Positions 31,201-39,488 of a DNA stretch of 64,000 nucleotides are shown here, piece after piece. The stretch comes from Litsea cubeba (taxonomy: Eukaryota; Streptophyta; Magnoliopsida; Laurales; Lauraceae), in NCBI GenBank assembly GCA_012931725.1, contig CM022944.1, positions 18,665,979 through 18,729,978 on the forward strand. The letters run 5' to 3'. Positions within the stretch are counted from its first letter, which is position 1, and the number at the start of each line of letters is the position of its first letter. The position numbers and the translations under genes were made by a program. The notes under the pieces were generated by a model. That model worked only from the letters and a program-made list of their open reading frames with translations. It had not been told where the DNA came from and ran no database searches.

Positions 31201-32975
31201 AAATCATAGAAGGCGACGAGCTGAAAGTATAAAAGCCTGAACTCCTCAGACTGCCCCTCGAGGACGCTGTCAATCGGCATAAACTCCTCATAAAGTTTGC
31301 CGAGGATGGGCAATCCGGTAATGGCGCTCAGCTCCGTCAAAGAAAAACCAATCTCACCATTCGTCACAACGAAGGTATTGGTTTGTGGGAGGAATGACTC
31401 CAGCATAGCCATGAAGGCCTCGTCGGAAAAGATCACGGTCTCCCTAAAGGCGCGAACCGCATCAAAAATCCCGGCTTCCTTCAAAACGGCGCCACCAATC
31501 AGCAGGACGCGATCTGTCCACGACTTCCACTCGGAGTCAGCATTGAAACGACCTCGAAGTCGGAAAGGCTTGATCCAATTGCTGCCGTCACCACTGAAAA
31601 TACCAAGGCCCACCGGTCTCAAATCGATCGACGGATAATCAGAGCCTTGGTAGCCGCTGGATGGCATCAACAGGTCCATATCAACAGGCGACCTCTCCGT
31701 ATATCCAGGAAAACCGCCAACAAAAACCCCGGTCTTGATTACATTTGTCCTTCTCACCCAACTTGGAGGATCTTCCCTCTTAGGGCACGTGGGGGCAAGG
31801 CTCAGAATCGAGACGGTGCGATCAAACATCGACCGGGTAGTAACAGTCTTCTTCTCACCATCTGCTGTGAAGGAAAACTGAAAACATCTCCTCTGGTATG
31901 TAATGTCATCAGGGACTGCATCACCAAAGAAGAAGGTAGGCTTGGGCAAAACGCTCTGATCTTCCATCACCCATGGACGACTGCTTACCATGATCTTATA
32001 GAATTCCTCTCCCTTGAGAGTGATCAGTCGTTGCCTCATCTCATCTCCGTTGAGGGAGTCGCACTCTTCCAGATTTCTCTCAACATACTGGACCTTCTCG
32101 AAAGCCTGCTGAACGGCCGGATTAGAAGATCTAGAAGATCGACGAGGTACGCTTGTAGCAGGCTCTTTACCCTTGTTCGCTCTGGAGGAACCACCTGAAA
32201 AGGATGGAAAAGAAAAAGATCAAACATCAAAATGACAGAGTCTCGCTAAAAAAAAAAAAAATCTGGCGAAATTTTGACATGATAACGGGGCAATTCCGAA
32301 GAAAAGGAACTATCCCGAAAGAAATAGAAAGCTTGAAGATGGGCTCAACATCGCTGCGAGCTCCGAAACTCCAAATTTTCGAAACCTAAAAGTCTCCGCA
32401 AAATCAGGAAGGGCTCAACATCACTGCGAGCTCCAAATTCCCAAATTTGCGAAAACTTTCAGGTATGCTATCACATCATGCTACAAATTTAATTTACAAA
32501 TTAAAGGCATGCATGAACATCTAGGTTTGCAAAAAAAAAAAATGCATTATCATGATGAGCAAAAAAAAAAAAAAGAAAAAAGAAAAAGAAACTTTCTCTA
32601 AAAAAAAGAGGGGAAAGAAAACAAAAAAAAAAAAAAAAGAAAGAAAAGAAACTCTCTCAAAAAAAAGGGGGAGGGAAAGAAAAAAAAAAAAAGAAGAAAA
32701 AAAATGAGGGTTGGCCCACAGGCCACGTGGCCGTATGGCCAGATCCGTACGGATCTGTCCGTACGGCCCACAAAAAAAAAAAAAAACATGAAAAAAAAAA
32801 GAAAAGAAAAGAAAGCAAAAAAAAAAAAAAAAAACCGTGTGAAAAAAAAAAAGAGAAGAAAACACGTGAAAAAAAAAAGAAAAAAAAAGAAAAAAAAAAG
32901 AAAGAAGGACTCTTTATTTTTTCCTACAATGGAGTTTTCTTGGAAAAAAAAAAGGGAGAACTTACTTGAAGCCAT
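28288..32975 (-). CDS. Antisense gene of the Tat element: plant mobile domain (PMD) protein, five exons, one in-frame TGA
   Basis: Exons: 32975-32966, 32194-29687, 29587-29474, 29408-29298 and 29222-28288. All four introns are GT-AG and phase 1, and the exons total 3,678 nt = 1,226 codons including the stop. The PMD lies at about residues 220-520. Its core GEIGFSLTELSAITGLPILG is followed by YEEFMP, and later by LAVYLTYWLGEALF and IRPHCIFPACQMAFGE. A TGA at 30024-30026 (codon 727) interrupts the frame; beyond it the same frame continues with a basic NLS-like cluster (KKRACRGKRRRSHHRSK), acidic segments and a coiled coil (residues about 1090-1165). PMD proteins occur in plant transposons and as host MAIN/MAIL1-type nuclear proteins. 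The function here is unknown. TGA could derive from CGA by methyl-C deamination. Confidence 0.87.
32195..32965 (-). other. Intron 1 of the PMD gene, with GC-rich palindromes in a purine/pyrimidine tract
   Basis: The intron begins GTAAGT and ends TTTTCAG. Much of it (32530-32920) is almost pure A/G on the plus strand. In the middle sits a GC island with two perfect palindromes: GGCCACGTGGCC (32721-32732, a G-box core) and CAGATCCGTACGGATCTG (32740-32757). Plus- and minus-strand ORFs over the A/G tract are compositional artefacts. Confidence 0.8.
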
Positions 32976-33097
32976 TGATGGAGAAGAAGAAGAAAACTCT
33001 TGAAGATCTTGAAGAAGAAGAACTTTTGGTCTTGAAGCCCTCTTGAGATTATTGCAAAAGAAAGTAATAAGAGCAAGAGATCCAACCTTCTCCTTGC

Positions 33098-33104
33098 TTT
33101 TATA
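33098..33104 (-). promoter_or_regulatory. TATA box of the antisense PMD gene
   Basis: On the minus strand this reads CTATAAAAGCAAGG, a good plant TATA context. It is 123 nt upstream of the ATG (32975), which predicts transcription start near 33065-33072 and a leader of about 95 nt rich in CTTCTTCTT/CAAGA. It shows that the antisense gene can have a promoter independent of the LTRs. Confidence 0.75.
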
Positions 33105-33179
33105 GAGGAGAGCAAACCAAAGAAGGAAAGAAGAAAGAGGTAAGTGTTACTAATTAGTAACCTTACCAAAAGAAAGAAA

Positions 33180-33412
33180 TTAGAAAGATTCTTTCCCAAA
33201 AGAAAGATATCTTGAGGGATTCTCTCCCAAAAAGAAATCAATGAGAGATTTTCTCCTAAAAGATATAATCTATGACGGATTCTTTCCCAAAAGAAAGATA
33301 TCTTGAGATATTCTATCCCAAAATAAAGGGATCATGAGAGATTCTCTCCAAGTAAAGATATTCTTAGATATTCTCTATCCAAATGAGATATTTTTGGATA
33401 TTCTTTACAAAA
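33180..33412 (+). repeat. 30-31-bp minisatellite upstream of the antisense promoter, eight units
   Basis: The phrase (G/T)ATTCT(C/T)T(C)CCA recurs at 33187, 33218, 33247, 33278, 33309, 33340, 33369 and 33399, a spacing of 29-31 bp. Units pair a pyrimidine half (ATTCTTTCCC) with a purine half (AAAAGAAAGATATC), making each a weak palindrome. The array lies 80-300 bp upstream of the antisense TATA box. Confidence 0.8.
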
Positions 33413-33714
33413 ATGACACCATATGAGATCTAAGCCATTTCAAAAGCTTAAGGTCCCATGGGTTAGCCCATATGAGCCAGGTTTGACCACCTAGGCACAC
33501 ACAAAAAAAAAAAAAAAAAAAAAGAAATAAATTTTGGGCTTTTAGTCAAAGAGAAATCCCTCTTACCAAGAGCATACAAAAATGGTTTCATGCCTCTTTT
33601 GAGTTGATTGGACCATACAAAAGAAAATTCCAAGCCCCATGAGCTTCCAAAAATCAAACCATCCAGCCTCATCTACCAAATTGAGCCAAAATTCTTGAAA
33701 TTGACATTCCATCA

Positions 33715-33957
33715 AACCAAATCCTGGTCCCCTAACTTGCCACATACAGCCTGTTAGGTCACAAGACCAAAACCAAAAACCAAAACCCGATCCCCTAACT
33801 TGCCACATACAGCCTGTTAGGTCACAAGATCAAAACCAAAATTGATCCCCCAACATTCCACATACAGCTTGTTGGGTCACACGATCAAAACCAAACCCGA
33901 CCCCCTAACCTGCCACATATAGCCTGTTAGGTCACAAGGTCAAAACCCAAATCCACA
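33715..33957 (+). repeat. Minisatellite of 55-63 bp, four units
   Basis: Units share CCCCTAACTTGCCACATACA followed by GCCTGTTAGGTCACAAGA. The CACATACAGC/CACATATAGC box lies at 33741, 33804, 33859 and 33914. Linkers are CAAAACC-rich. The array is non-coding and lies between the antisense promoter and the polypurine tract. Confidence 0.85.
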
Positions 33958-34159
33958 TCCCTGATGTCATCTTCAAAACTTTGCCTCGAGATGGTACGTG
34001 ATCCCTTTCACTACCATAAAATTCCCCTGGAAGCTCAAAAGGCTACAAATACCAAAAAGAAAGATTGCTCAAAGACTCTTGGTCAAGTCACAGGCTCTCC
34101 TTCAAAAAATCTCTTCGAGGCACATCGACTGCAAAAGTTAAGCAACTCGCCGCTGTACC

Positions 34160-34172
34160 TCGAGGGGGCATT
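34160..34172 (+). promoter_or_regulatory. Polypurine tract of the Tat element
   Basis: CTCGAGGGGGCATT immediately precedes TGTTGACACC. It is the expected plus-strand primer position, next to the 3' LTR and followed by a TG LTR start. Confidence 0.7.
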
Positions 34173-36444
34173 TGTTGACACCAAAAATGTCACTTTGCCT
34201 TTTCAAGATCCAAAGAGCTACATGAAGTCGCAACCTGCCATAAATAGGCAATGCTGCTTTCAAAAATCAAATCTTGTCAGAATCAAACAAAAACTGCAAG
34301 ATTCTTCCAGACAGCCAAAAGAGGAGTACACAAGAAGTTTCGGGCTATTTCAAAATCATTTGGCCTAACTTCGCTTCTCCGACAGCCGAAAAGGAGCTCT
34401 CGGCGACAAAAGCTCTCCGGGACCATGGTTTCCAAGACAGAACCTATGGATCATCTTAAAATGACTCCAATAGGTTCCCTGTCAAATTTCAAGTCAATCG
34501 GACATCGGTTGACCACACATCAAACCGCGACATCTTCATCGCGACAAAAAGCAAGTCTACAGGTGATAGGACCCCAAACGGCTTCGAAACTCAAACAAAA
34601 GCCTATGGTTGGTCTTATTTATTGCTCAGGAGGCTTCACACCAAATTTCAGGTCATTCCGACATCGTTTGGCCCAGTTTCAGCTTCTGACGGAAAATCGG
34701 CAGCTCTGCGCGACAAAGTCTTCGGCTTTCTCAGGAAATTGGAAACTTTGCAAAATAAAATGCAAGGATTCTCATTAGGTTTCCTACAAAGAAATCAGGC
34801 CAATAAATGGTCAAAATGTCAAGGAAAAGTACAGAAGAAAAAAGAATAAAAAAAAAGCAAAAACGGACGCAAAACGGGACACGAAAGGGGGAAAACCCCC
34901 CCAGGGTCGCAGACCCCTGCGACCCTGGGCCAGGGTCGCCGGCGACCTTGGAACCCGGGGTCGCCGGGAAAGCCCCGGAAACCCCGGTTTTCGCCGTTTT
35001 TTCGCGATTCGAGGGGCCTAGCCTCTGGTACTTTCCAAAATTCATGCTTTTGAGACACCAAGTCCTCTGACATCCGTCCAAAACACGGGTAAATCATCAA
35101 GAGTATCGAAGACAGTATTGATCGCCACCCGGTCAACCAAAAAAGTGTGCTTTCCACCCGACCGATCGAGAAATCGACAGGACAGATGGCACCGACCCGC
35201 TGTTGGCAACAAACACCTGAAATTACATGATCATCTGATGTCGATCTACATGAAGATCCATCGATGATCATCAACAGAAGAATCTCAAAAGACGTGGCAC
35301 GGCCCGCGACTCTTCAGCTGCTCGGCGACCACTTAATGCGATTAATTGACTAACTTTATTACAGTCATTAATCCATTTCTTTGGACGGCCCAATCAGAAG
35401 CAAGCATTCGGGAGTTACAAGTCAAGAAATTCATGGCATTTAACCCATGAAACTCCTCCCATCATGGCGATTAAAGGCGATTAAATGCCCTCAATCTCCT
35501 CCGGCCAATCAGAAGCCAAGAAAAAGGAGTTACAAAATAAACAATTCAATTTTGTAACTCCTCCCTTTATGCGGCTTAATGACAATAAAAGCCCATAAAC
35601 CCACCTAAAAGGCTACCTAAAAGCCTATAAATAGGAGGGCTCTCCAAGAAGAAAAAACACAGAACAACACCAACAGACAGCATACAGAAATCTAGAGAAA
35701 GGAAAAAGAGAGAAAACTCTGCGGAAATTCTACACCGGCCACCGCAACAAGGTGACAAAAGTCCCTTGGGGGGTACCCCCCCCAAGGTCCTTGCCTTCTC
35801 CTCCTGCCTCCAAATGGCTTAGATATGGCTTTTCAGCCCGTCTACTCGGCTTTTTATTGGATATAGGACCTCCTTTTGGTCTTTGTCTTCTAAAAACCTG
35901 AGGTTATAGCCAAGCCAAGCGAATCAATAGCATCCTCTGTTCTCATCTGCATGGATGATGGCGAAGCCCACATATGGCTTGCGACCGTCAATCTAAACGA
36001 GTCCCCCACAATCTCCTGAGAAGTTAGATCCTCCTTTTCTTGCTTTTCATTGTAGTTTGTATTTTTTCAAAAGAGACAAAAATCACAATTCTTGTCTTTC
36101 ATTGTTGATAAGGATTGTAAATCGGCTATAAACGCCAAAATCGGCTATAAATGCCAAAAAAAATCGCCTTTCACTGCAAATCAAGAAAATGTCTCTTTTC
36201 TTAAATATATGTGCAATGGAAAACTTGAAAGAAGTTGATTTCCTTTTTACTTGAGAAGGTTGATCTCCGGATCACCACTTGCAATTCCAAGTAAAAAATA
36301 GAAAATCTGGCACACCCACAGACAAAGAAATGTTGATGCACGCCCCCCTTTGCCCCCCGGTTACGAAAGGGTCGGAACCAAACGGACTCCCACGTCCGCC
36401 GACCTCGGTAGGAACCCCGGGCATTCCGGGAGCGCGGTCCATCA
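34173..36444 (+). repeat. 3' LTR of the Tat element, full length (about 2.27 kb)
   Basis: It starts TGTTGACACC and ends GGTCCATCA. Its last 1,335 bp match the surviving 5' LTR with about ten substitutions and no indel. The U3 part includes two strong hairpins at 34901-34951. The TATA box TATAAATA is at 35626-35633, and TSS is expected about 30 nt downstream. Two GGCTATAAACGCC/GGCTATAAATGCC cores lie at 36122-36155. Short ORFs here are not considered genes. Confidence 0.85.
34901..34951 (+). promoter_or_regulatory. Twin GGTCGC hairpins in U3 of the 3' LTR
   Basis: Hairpin 1 has a perfect 12-bp stem, CCAGGGTCGCAG with CTGCGACCCTGG, and the 4-nt loop ACCC (34901-34928). Hairpin 2 is CCAGGGTCGCCGGCGACC followed by TTGG, an inverted repeat with one mismatch (34930-34951). 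A third GGTCGCCGG follows at 34959. This GC-rich block interrupts AT-rich U3 about 700 bp upstream of the LTR TATA box. Confidence 0.8.
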
Positions 36445-36537
36445 ATATTCTCATCAAAAGTTCCCTCATGTTCGGACTCACGAGTTCTGTGATGCCAAAG
36501 TTTCGAGACCAGAGAAGCCTGGGTGTATGAACCCGAT

Positions 36538-36895
36538 GACAGTCTCTTTGGCCAAAATAGCTTCATGCCTGGGTGGTGTGTACCGACCCGAAGGTAATCT
36601 CAGTTCCCGAAATGGCTTCATGCCTGGGTGGTATGTACCGACCCTGAGGCAATCTCATCAGTTGCCGAAATGGCTTCATGCCTGGGTGGTATATACCGAC
36701 CCTGAGGCAATCTCATTAGTTGCCGAAATGGCTTCATGCCGGGTGGTATGTACCGACCCTGAGGCAATCTCATCAGTTGCCGAAATTGCTTCATGCCTGG
36801 GTGGTATGTACTGACCTTGAGGCAATCTCATCAGTTGCCGAAATGGCTTCATGCATGGGTGGTATGTAACGACCCTAAGGCAATCTCCATGGCAC
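36538..36895 (+). repeat. 57-58-bp tandem repeat, six units
   Basis: GCTTCATGCCTGGGTGGTAT recurs at 36560, 36615, 36673, 36731, 36788 and 36846, each followed by a GTACCGACCCTGAGGCAATC-like segment. It lies in the LTR-like left part of the minus-strand gypsy remnant. Confidence 0.9.
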
Positions 36896-37011
36896 TCTTC
36901 GAAGCTGACGGCTCCATCGAAGCTGATGGTAGAGGATCGTGCCGTTGGACGGTAGAGGATCGTGCCATCGAAGTTGATGGGCCATCGAAGCTAAGTGATG
37001 ATAGGAGACTT

Positions 37012-38150
37012 CTAGCTGCCTCCCGAGCTGGAGGAGACTTCGGGCGAGCTGGAGACATCTGCCGAGCTGGAGATATCAGCCGAGCTGGAGACATCAACCA
37101 AGCTGGAGACATCTACCGAGCTAGAGATCGCCTGGTTGCTTTCGTAGAGGTCAAAGTGTTCCAGAGCTCGGGCTTCGCCCGCTTCTTGCATGACGAACCA
37201 GTTCACCCTGGCCATCATTGCCTTCATCGTGACCATAGGGTGTAAGGCCAAGTCTCTCCGAAGCTCGTTACCTAGCAGAAGAGCTTGTTGGAAGGAGATG
37301 ACTGCTATTGTATCTGAGGCGCTTTCGATTTGGCTATAGACAGTCCAGAACCTTTTGACAAATTGGGTGACATTCTCTGTGTGCTTCATTCTGAGGGCCA
37401 TCAGGTCGGTGTGCGACCTCGAGATGGCTTTGTGAGCTTGGAACTTTGCCATGAAGGAATTCTGGAGCTGCTATCAATTTGTGATTGATCCTTGCGGGAT
37501 GCGCAGAACCACCTTAGGGGGAGGTCTCTGAGATTGGAAGAGAAGATTCTGTAGTTCAGGTGACCGATGCTACCCCATATTGACATTTTATGAGTGAAGT
37601 GCCGGAGTTGTGCTGCTGGGTCCGAGGTCCCGCCGTAGTAGATGAACCTCGGAATGCTGAAATCTTTAGGGAGGGAGAAATTCTTGATTTCTGGAGAGAA
37701 GGGAGTCGTGCCAAGATCAGAGTAGTAGGGGTCTGGCCGATCTCAGGGTGAGATTGAGACCAATTGTTTCCATGGTCTGCTGTACTATTCGCCCGACTCG
37801 TTAGTTGAGCCATTCTTTCAGATGAGCATTGACTCTTGATCTCTGGCCTTCGTTTCTTCGAAGTTGAAGGAGATTGGGAGGATGGAGTTGAGGTCGCCTC
37901 TCCTTCCTATAGCTGCTGCTGTAGTTGACGAATCAGTTTGTCCTGCTCTTGGATTATTAAGGCTTCGGGCCTTGACCCTCGCGAGAAGCGGGTTGTTTTC
38001 GTCGTCCATCTGATGATGGAGTTTGCCTCGTCGAGGATTTCTCAGTTGAAGGCTGTCTCGCCGGGAAGCTGCTGTCACCCCTTTTAGAGATGAACCTGAC
38101 TGAGAGTGCAAGCTTGCTGGCTCTTTTCCCTTTCTGATTCTTCGATGCAT
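37012..38150 (-). pseudogene. Gag of the minus-strand gypsy remnant, frameshifted
   Basis: Three to four minus-strand segments in different frames make up one gag. The N-terminal part is at 38150-37818 (MHRRIRKGKEPASLHSQSGS). A middle part follows at 37813-37401 (HFTHKMSIWGSIGHLNYRIF). The conserved gag core is at 37452-37012, containing MALRMKHTENVTQFVKRFWT and NELRRDLALHPMVTMKAM. The C-terminus is a short repeat of VDVSSSAD-type octapeptides encoded by a 24-bp DNA repeat. No protease follows. The frame breaks show it is dead. Confidence 0.75.
37023..37132 (+). repeat. 24-bp minisatellite inside the gag remnant
   Basis: About five units of GAGCTGGAGACATCxxCCxA occur in a row. On the minus strand they encode the Ser/Val/Asp octapeptide repeat at the gag C-terminus. 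Confidence 0.8.
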
Positions 38151-38179
38151 GGTATTTGGGAAGATGACCTTTTGTAGCC

Positions 38180-38199
38180 GTTTTCCACAGACGGCGCCA
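38180..38199 (-). promoter_or_regulatory. Primer-binding site of the minus-strand gypsy remnant
   Basis: On the minus strand TGGCGCCGTCTGTGGAAAAC lies 2 nt after an LTR end reading TTACA. TGGCGCC starts are common in plant Ty3/gypsy primer sites. Confidence 0.8.
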
Positions 38200-38201
38200 A
38201 T

Positions 38202-39388
38202 TGTAAGTGCAAAAAATGTAACTCACAAGATTAGGGGGTGCCTGATAGGACTTATCCAAAGGGACTGATGGAGATTAACTGCTATGATCCTGAAAGGGGA
38301 GAAACAGACAGTCAGAGGACCCTGGCTGCTACAGCGCAGGGCTCTCCTATGCCTAAGTTAGTATAAGAACTGAACAGTAGGATGAAGATTTTGGGGAAGA
38401 AGATGGCGTACCAGCATGTGGTGTATTCGTTGGCTATCCTTGCTCTGGAGCTATGGCTGAACTTATATAGAAGAAGAGAAGGGGCAAGGAGGTGGTTGAC
38501 TATCTTGTCATAGCCCACCTTGTCAGGTACTAGGGAGGCACAGTCCCATCGTAGCATACTTTGACATCAATGACAGTCTCATCGTAGCCCACTTATCTCA
38601 TCAGGCCATATATTGGCGCTTTGGGAGTCGTGGAAGCGCTTTCTGTCAGAGATATGTGCGGCTTGTAATATCTTGTCGTACATCCTGTGGCGTGATTCGC
38701 AGAATTTGTAAATGCTCAGATCTTTATTCACGGCAAGGCTTAGTATTCGTTATTGAGACCGAGGTGAGGCTTAAGACCGAGGTGAGGTTTAATGTTCTGG
38801 TCTCATGCTTATATCGAGACCGAAGTGAAGTTCATATTCTTCCGGAGGCCGATATAACACTTTGTTTCCCGAGGTGGAACTCATGCTTACCGAAGTGGGA
38901 CGAAGCCGAGATGGGACTTATGGCGAATTGGAACATGTCACCATTGCCAAACTGCCAAGTGGAAACCGAGATCGGGACAAGGGACAAGCTTTTATAATTT
39001 AATAAGCAAAGGTTGTCAGTACCGGTGCATAAACAATTCCTTTTTACTTTCTTTAATAATATTTCTAGCAAAAGTTCCCTCATGCTCGAACTCACAAATT
39101 CTGTGAGGCCAAAGTGCCGAGACGAGACTCACTAATGGTGCGTAGCCGAAATCAATGTGTTGAGATGGGACCCGTGTGCCGAGACGGGACTCATGTGCCT
39201 AGACGAGAGTTATATGTACCGAGGTCGTGCTCCGGTTATCCCCCACACAAATATAATGGCAAGCAAATTCTTATTCAGAACTGTTGGGTAGTAATCTTTA
39301 AAGCAAAGGGAAAGTGAGTTTCTTGTCCTCTTTTTTGTGTTTAATGAGTCACACATCAAGCTAAAAAGAGCTCATTGAGAAGCATTTA
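38202..39388 (-). repeat. LTR of the minus-strand gypsy remnant, running into the assembly gap
   Basis: On the plus strand it begins TGTAAGTGC. It contains multiple GACCGAGGTGAGG/CCGAGACGGGACTC phrases around 38755-39215. The far end is not seen because of the run of N. Minor ORFs inside are not genes. Confidence 0.6.
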
Positions 39389-39488
39389 NNNNNNNNNNNN
39401 NNNNNNNNNNNNNNNNNNNNNNNNNNNNNNNNNNNNNNNNNNNNNNNNNNNNNNNNNNNNNNNNNNNNNNNNNNNNNNNNNNNNNNNN
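39389..39488. other. Assembly gap, 100 N
   Basis: A run of exactly 100 N is a conventional placeholder for a gap of unknown size, so distances across it are not reliable. Confidence 0.99.

Larger units (their letters stand above)
16795..36444 (+). mobile_element. Ty3/gypsy Tat-type LTR retrotransposon of about 20 kb carrying an antisense PMD gene
   Basis: Order: truncated 5' LTR (16795-18129), primer site (18133), repeat-rich leader, gag, protease and RNase H remnant, integrase, two internal tandem arrays, an antisense multi-exon PMD gene (32975-28288), promoter-side minisatellites, polypurine tract (34160-34172) and full 3' LTR (34173-36444). Size, integrase sequence and the antisense extra gene point to the Tat lineage (Ogre/Retand relatives). 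Reverse transcriptase is deleted. The two LTRs align over 1,335 bp without gaps at about 10 substitutions. The 5' LTR lacks its first 937 bp, so no target duplication can be tested. Confidence 0.92.
36445..39388 (-). mobile_element. Decayed minus-strand Ty3/gypsy remnant (LTR, primer site, gag)
   Basis: A primer-binding site on the minus strand (38199-38180) is preceded, at its right, by an LTR beginning at 38202 on the plus strand and running toward the N gap. To its left is a broken gag and then a tandem array. A phrase at 36446-36500 (TCAAAAGTTCCCTCATGTTC and following) recurs at about 39068-39115 (GCAAAAGTTCCCTCATGCTC), so both outer parts carry the same LTR-type sequence. Protease and pol are missing. 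The Tat element's 3' LTR abuts it at 36444/36445. Confidence 0.7.

Noticed and set aside
32520..32975. Overlapping plus- and minus-strand ORFs of 80-125 codons in the A/G tract
   Set aside because: They translate to Lys- or Phe-rich low-complexity strings and lie inside PMD intron 1; composition alone keeps these frames open.
16795..36444. Possible 5-bp target duplication AGTAT/ATATT around TGATCGCC...CATCA as LTR ends
   Set aside because: The sequence AGACAGTAT precedes TGATCG in both LTRs, and a polypurine tract plus TGTTGACACC at 34160-34182 places the true LTR start 937 bp further left.
36445..36460. Continuation of the copia element right of the Tat 3' LTR (clean nested insertion)
   Set aside because: Sequence right of 36444 matches the other gypsy remnant's LTR, not copia reverse transcriptase, so the Tat element is not simply inserted in the copia element as it stands.
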